A DNA stretch of 64,000 nucleotides from Scenedesmus sp. ARA3 (Eukaryota; Chlorophyta; Chlorophyceae; Sphaeropleales; Scenedesmaceae). Under the pieces are notes generated by a model, which did not search any database, was not told the DNA's origin, and worked only from the letters and a program-made list of their open reading frames with translations. The position numbers and the translations under genes are program-made. Below are positions 58,971 through 64,000 of this stretch, one piece after another (within the stretch, counting starts at the first letter, position 1; every line of letters begins with the position of its first letter). The DNA lies in assembly GCA_004335835.1 (NCBI GenBank), contig RWJK01000251.1, positions 1 to 64,000 on the forward strand, written 5' to 3'.

Positions 58971-61900
58971 CTGCTGCCTTGTTCAGCATGCATTAGCAGC
59001 AAGTGCGCGTTCCTCTTGCGTAGGGAACGCCCCCCTGTTAACAGGGGACTTGGCAACTATCTCTCTAATAACAATCTCGCCGATTACCAGCGCACAATAT
59101 GTTGGCACACGCCTGCAGCTTTTTTTGAACGGCTCTTTTTCTGTGTATCCATGCTAAGCACGCCGTTTGCTCAGTACCTGCAGCTCCAGTAGCATCCTGA
59201 ACTGCCATGCACTCCGCCAACCAACCACAGCTACAACTGTTTGACAGGTCAGCGCACCTGGCTGTGGTTGCCCACAGGAGGCAAGCCATTGAGTATGTCA
59301 CCCATCACTGCTGGTGGGTAAGCTGTGGCTGCATCAGCCTGCAGATCAGGAGCGGCGAGAGGCATGCACATGTGACTGTTAGGACCAGGCTGCAAGTGGG
59401 TCACTTTTACCACCAATGGCCGCACAGATCCGCACATTACTGGCAAGAGTTGGCAAGCAATGTTTCACGGTCAGCTGGCCAGTATGCAATGTATAAACAC
59501 ATGTATGTGCAGCCAGGCAGCATCCACACCTCGCATGCGAACCCCACACAACACCCTTGCGCCAGCTTAGGGCAGCTGCTGCTCTTTGTGCGTATGTGTG
59601 TCGCAGCGGGTAGTGGTGGCAGCTGCTCCCGCCCACTCAGTGCCCCAAGGAAGATCGCACGCGTGCGTGCCTGCAACACAGCAGCACAGCAGCAACCTAA
59701 GTCAGCAAGAGACATCATTTGAGACAGCAACAGCAGCAGCAAAGTGGGCCGCGTGTCAACAGCCTGGGCACTGAGCAGCGCCCCAATCCGGCTCAGCTCC
59801 AGGCAAGTAAGTGCAATATGGCGCAGCAATCTTCTGGCAGCCTCCTGACAGGAAGGCAGGGCCTCCTGTGTCTGATCCTCAGCTGCGAGCACACCGCTCC
59901 CCAGCCCGGGTTTGCTCCAGCATTCACGCTGCCGCGCAGCTGTGACGCTGCGCACCTCGGGCACGCCGTACGCATCAGCGTCGCAGATGCCCAGGCGGAC
60001 CTGGTAGCCCAGGCCCAGCAGCAGCGCGATGGCAGCGCGCGCGTACACGCCGTGCTGGCGCTTGTCGTTGAAGGCAGCGGGCACCTGCAGCCAGGCAAAG
60101 TAACAACCATTCAACTTCACTGCCACTAGCGCCTGCAAGACGTCACTGAGCAGCCGACAAACACCTGATCGGCCAGCGCAGCAGTTCCAGTCTAGGGTTT
60201 AGTGTGGTTCGGCTGACAGTCCAGATGTGCCTAGTGTGACACATCGCTGTTGTCCAGAGGCGCTGACCTGCTCGATGCACAGGAAGTTGGGCTGCAGCAG
60301 CTGCAGCAGCCGTCCCATGCCAGGCAGCAGCCGGTTCCTTGCATCGCTCAGCACCTCCGTCTGAGGGGCGAGCCGGTTGAGCCCTGTCAGGCTCTGCACA
60401 CATCGACAGACGAACAGCAACTGCTTGTTGACTGTGAATGTGACATGGCAAGCATGCGGAAAGAAGCCAGAATGCAGCCAGGCGCGTGTTGCACGAGGTG
60501 CCCTACTCACCTTGAGAGGGCGGGCCAGGTGACTCGCTGATCACAAGCCTGGCACACACACCTCACCACTGTCACACACAGCCCACCTGCCATTGTCATC
60601 GGCGCCCTCCCTTCCCTCTCTCCCTCCCTATCCCACGCCATCACCCACACACGACAGCAGCCCTCCCGCCGCGTGCAGCCGCCCGCGCCGCACCTGGCAG
60701 GGCGGGCCGCCGGTGAGCAGCCCCACACCCCCAGGCAGCGGCAGCACCTTGTCAGCCAGCATGGCCAGCAGGAAGCGCCGCATAGGCAGCAGCGCATCAT
60801 CACACTGCAGCAGCGCCTCGTGCTCCCACGCCCAGCCAGGGCTGGCAGCACTGCTGCTGCTGCTGCAGGGGGTGGCACAGCCAGGACACGAAGAGAGACA
60901 GCAGTGGAAGTGAGGTTGAGGTCGTTCGTGCTCAGCTTGTGGCTGGTGTTTGACAGCAGCACGGCAATCACTGCTGTAGAGTGCAAAGCAACAAGGCCGG
61001 CTTGCGCCATGGGCAGCAGCAGCAGCAGCACCACTAGCAGCAGTTACAAGGTACAAGTTCTACAGCATTCCCGGCTTATTTCCGTGTGCGTAGAGCAAGG
61101 AAGAGGGTTCGTGAGCCGCGACTCACGTCACTGTATGTTGTGACAAACCTTCTACCAAGCAGCAGCAGCAGCAGCAGCAGCAGCAGGCAACGCATACACC
61201 CGCCTGACCTTGCCCGCCTGACCAGGAACTCCAGCCACGCCTCGCTGTCTTGGATGGCGCCCCTGGTCTGGCCCTTGCTCGTGCCCTTGGCCACGCGAGC
61301 GGCACAGTCAGCAATGCGCACATCACACACCTCCAGCACCTGAGCGAGCAGCAACGGCAGCAGCAGCAAATTCAACAACGCAGCAGCTGTTGCGCGTCTT
61401 CAACGCAGCCGACGACTTGGTTCTGGCAACAGTGTGTGCTGCATCAAGGCAAGGCTTGTCTGTGCTTCAGCACTGTTGCACAGGAGCATCAAGCAACGAC
61501 TGGCTTGGATTGCCTGAATACTTTTTTGGTGTTCATTCATCAAGTTTCCTGCCTTCAAGTCGGGTCGGGTCGTGGATTGTACGATCTTTACCCGCCTGCG
61601 GCGGATGAGCTATTTGAGTATGTGCCAGGAGTGGGCATGCAGAACGCATCTCACCTGGCCACGGTGGTGGTGCTGGTTGTATAAGCGGCACTGTGCAATG
61701 CGCTGCTCTTGCTGCAGGATACCCGCAGCCGCCTGCTGCTGCTGCTGCTGCTGCTGCTGTGCAGAGCCCCGGGTCCATTGCTGCCGCGGCTGCGTGCCGT
61801 GAACCGAGTTGAGTTGCTCAAAGCTGACATCCTGCAGGCAGCTCAGCAGCTCTTCAAACTCCAGCTTCACTGCTGGCCTGCTGCTGCTGCCGCCTGCAGT

Positions 61901-63804
61901 TTCTGCTGCTGCCGCCTGCTGCTGCATCCTGTGTGCTGCGGCAGCAAACGCAAGGTAAGAGTCATGAAACACTCCGTCGCCACCGCTGCTGCCGCAGCCG
62001 ACGAACTGCGGCACGTGCTGGCGGCTGTGTGCGTGGCTGGGGCGCTGCTGGCTGCTGCTGCTTACGAAGCCTTCCAGCCTGCCCTGCCAGCCCGGGCCCA
62101 GGGAGCGCTGCAGTGCCTGCCACCACTTGCTGAGCAGCTGCGGCAACTCCTCGCAGCCCATGGCAAACACCTGGCAGCAGCAGCAGCAGCAGCAGAAGCA
62201 GGTGATCCTAAGCAATTCACTTGTGAGCAGCACACCCATGCAATGCGTGCATTTACACTGCTGCATGTGCGGAGGATGGAGTTGACGTGGCAGCAGCGGT
62301 GAGCGCCATTGTCAGCCTGTTCCAAGAAGTTTGCATTCGTGCTGTGTATGATGACGCCCCTGCGCATGCTGTCTGCTTCATACCAGCGTGCACCACAGGG
62401 TGATGACATGATGGTGTGCTGATGAGCAGCACATAGACGCTGCTTTCAAGACGGCGTTTTACGTTTCAGCAGGAGCCTGCGTTGCAGTAGGATCTCGCCA
62501 TGTCGGGCAATCGTGCTGCAACGATTTCATGTGACTCACATACGCGCCGGCGTTGTTTATGTAGTGCGTAGCGCAGGGCGATGCATTGCAGTCTACAGCC
62601 CAGGCTGGGATTATGGCAGTGCGCTCATCCTCCTGTGCGATGTGACCCAGGCCACCAGCACCAGCAAAGAGGTCCAGCTGCAACAGCGGCTGCATGCCGG
62701 GCAGAAAGCAGGGCGGCAAAGAGAGTGAGGAGAGACAGCCGCGGGCCGACGCACACAACCAGGACATGCCGTCTTTGCTGCAGAGAATGACCCGCAGCAG
62801 CGGAGAATGCATTAGCAGGCCCCACAGCCTCACCCACTTGCTGCCGTCCTGCTGCTGCCTGGGCGCTGCCTCGCTGAGGCGGGCATCTTCATATGCGATG
62901 AAGGCTGGGTCAAACATCTTTATATGTGCTGAAGGCTGGGTTGAACATCTTCATGTGTGCTGAAGGCTGGGTCAAACATCTTCATATGTGCTGAAGGCCG
63001 GGTCAAACATCTTCATATGTGCTGAAGGCTGGGTCAAACATCTTCATATGCGCTGAAGGCTGGGTCAAACATCTTCATATGTGCTGAAGGCTGGGTCAAA
63101 CATCTTCATATGTGCTGAAGGCTGGGTCAAACATCTTCATGTGTGCTGAAGGGTGGGTCAAACACCTGGCTGTAGGAAAAGTCATGTCGCAGGTTAAAGC
63201 GCGGCTGCCCCGATTCGCAGCTGTGGTCACTGCTGGGGTGCTGCAGACCGGGCGGCACGTAATCCACCCTGCAGGGCCTGCACAGTGTATAGCATTGCGC
63301 ATGCGCAACTGTGAGCATGAGATCAGCACTCAATGTACAATGTAACACAGTGACGACAGGCCTGAACCTCCTTGAACAAAAGTAATCACAGGAACAGCCG
63401 CCTGCAGTCACTGCCACCCTTCAGGCATGCATGTGGACCTAATACAACAGCTGGAACCAAATGCGATGCAGGCAAAGGTAAGGGGCTGCCTGGTAGGTGC
63501 ACCCCTACAGCTGCCCCTCCACAAGCAGACAGCAAAGCGCTCAAGTACATTCTGCAGCAACAGCGACTCGAGATACGCACTTATCAATGCACTGCAGTGG
63601 GTAGCAGGTGATGTAGCAATTGCTGACAGCCTCATTGCGGGCCAGCCACAGCCGCCCTGGGTGGTGCAACTGCCGCAGGCTCTCAGGCAGCTCAGTGACA
63701 GCAGCAGCTGCTGCAGCGCCACTGCCGCTGAAGTAGGCGGCATACTCCTCCATCGGCGTGTCTGACAGGAGGAACGCCCAGTGCACACGCACGAGGCGCT
63801 CACC
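56688..63804 (-). CDS. CMT: Chromomethylase-like DNA (cytosine-5) methyltransferase with BAH-like N-terminus; 5' end likely beyond window
   Basis: At least fifteen minus-strand exons: 63581-63804, 63166-63268, ~62834-62935, 62540-62677, 61655-62170, 61209-61339, 60694-60862, 60268-60393, 59956-60084, 59530-59670, 59258-59338, 58378-58878, 58104-58280, 57662-57751 and 56688-57401; phases agree, about 1,113 residues. The first three exons look BAH-like (ERLVRVHWAFLLSD, RLWLARNEAVSNCYI, VDYVPPG). Methyltransferase motifs follow in order: I LDLFAGAGGLG; II AWAVDCN; IV LLTGGPPCQ with the catalytic Cys; VI CIEQVPA; VIII YGVPEARTRAIFLGA; IX RRHPNQRRLLTVRERANLQ; X RYDQVGNAVSP. About 270 residues separate motifs I-III and IV and include VLEVCDVRI...WLEFLVRRA, a chromodomain-like remnant at the place where chromomethylases carry theirs. 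In such enzymes this reads H3K9 methylation to direct non-CG methylation. Motif VI has EQV instead of ENV, and motif VIII GVPE instead of GVPQ. The C-terminal ~150 residues are Ala/Gln-rich. The exon ends at 61655 and 62935 are the least certain. Confidence 0.88.
58480..58570 (-). other. Acidic Ser/Asp segment within the methyltransferase, SIM-like
   Basis: Within the exon at 58378-58878 the protein reads CIWISSDSSDSSDSSDSS, then EDDESDDFVLLGEQD. Two short hydrophobic clusters (IWI and FVLL) flanked by acidic and serine residues resemble SUMO-interaction motifs and casein-kinase-2 targets. The insert sits in the target-recognition region, between motifs VIII and IX, and is not a normal part of the fold. 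Confidence 0.5.
58924..58970. repeat. (CAG)n microsatellite in methyltransferase intron
   Basis: About 15 units (CTG on the sense strand) lie in the intron before the exon that begins at 58878. Confidence 0.9.
61159..61186. repeat. (CAG)n microsatellite in methyltransferase intron
   Basis: Nine units lie in the intron between exons 61209-61339 and 60694-60862. Confidence 0.88.
62884..63162. repeat. Minisatellite: nine 31-bp tandem copies
   Basis: Nine head-to-tail copies of a 31-base unit beginning catcttcatatg and ending ctgggtcaaa fill this interval exactly; copies differ at only one to a few positions. The leftmost copy overlaps the coding bases for FDPAFIAYEDA in the methyltransferase, and the rightmost abuts the upstream exon ending FSYSQ. 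Because 31 is not a multiple of three, reading through brings a stop within the first copy, so most copies must be removed by splicing. Confidence 0.93.
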
Positions 63805-64000
63805 CTGCTCATGGCGGGTGCAGTTACAAGTGCACAATCTGTTGCAGTCACTGTGTGCGGAATGCGACGCACCACGCAACCGACACACCATAGTGACTGA
63901 TGAAACGTGCAGCTGAGCGGGCAAGCTGGGGGAAGCAGGGCACACAGCTGACCCATGGCATATGACTTGTCAGCAGCTTTCAGAGTAAAGTTGTGCGTGC
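63805..64000. other. Right edge: probable upstream intron of the methyltransferase
   Basis: The last recognised exon starts at an acceptor (GAGCAG) at 63804, so this stretch is most likely intron and further exons lie outside the window. No coding content is claimed. Confidence 0.4.

Noticed and set aside
62884..63162. 31-bp tandem array as a CRISPR array
   Set aside because: The copies are contiguous with no spacers, and the unit derives from a eukaryotic exon.

Overview
The window is nuclear DNA from a green alga, most likely a chlorophycean (Sphaeropleales or Chlamydomonadales). Genes are GC-rich and broken into many short exons with GT-AG introns. Predicted proteins carry long Gln and Ala runs, and CAG/CTG microsatellites occur throughout. 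The gene content is that of a plant-lineage eukaryote: plant-type dihydropyrimidine dehydrogenase, a QWRF/AUG8-like augmin subunit, a chromomethylase-like DNA methyltransferase, and a nuclear-encoded mitochondrial uS3. A cilium-type PG-rich repeat protein and alpha-tubulin are also present. I found no prokaryotic operon, CRISPR array, tRNA or rRNA. There is one 9-base assembly gap (24238-24246).

Layout from left to right: 3' end of CTF18 (+, 1-910); leucine-rich repeat protein (+, 1516-3643); small putative plastid protein (-, 6464-7133); alpha/beta hydrolase (-, 8074-9379); PG-rich (SHIPPO/STPG) repeat protein (+, 9783-11814); PP2A-type phosphatase catalytic subunit (-, 13208-15603); AUG8/HAUS8-like protein (+, 16419-20021); mitochondrial uS3 (-, 21330-24874); dihydropyrimidine dehydrogenase PYD1 (+, 25744-28867); alpha-tubulin (-, 30806-33168); PX-BAR sorting nexin (-, 34682-39681, 5' end unresolved); PP2C phosphatase (+, 42468-45298); secreted Cys-rich unknown (-, 48513-50917); NOP10 (-, 52491-53012); thioredoxin-fold membrane protein without CXXC (+, 53305-55470); and a BAH plus C5-methyltransferase of chromomethylase type (-, 56688 to beyond 63804, 5' end probably outside the window).

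All gene models were assembled by hand from reading frame, splice consensus, phase agreement across every junction and remembered family motifs. Most models close with matching phases at every intron. Neighbours often alternate strand, giving short divergent promoters (NOP10/thioredoxin-like 292 bp; hydrolase/STPG 403 bp) and convergent 3' regions of 1-3 kb in which I see no gene. Three genes bear on microtubules or cilia (alpha-tubulin, AUG8-like, STPG repeat protein), but they are not adjacent and nothing shows co-regulation.

The most interesting items are: the chromomethylase-like gene, with an insert between motifs I and IV, an acidic Ser/Asp loop, and a 31-bp minisatellite grown out of one of its own exons; two related TTAA-flanked inverted-repeat elements sitting in introns; a CXXC-less thioredoxin-fold membrane protein; an AUG8-like protein with two tiny 5' exons; and NOP10 encoded by exons of 21, 33 and 141 nt.
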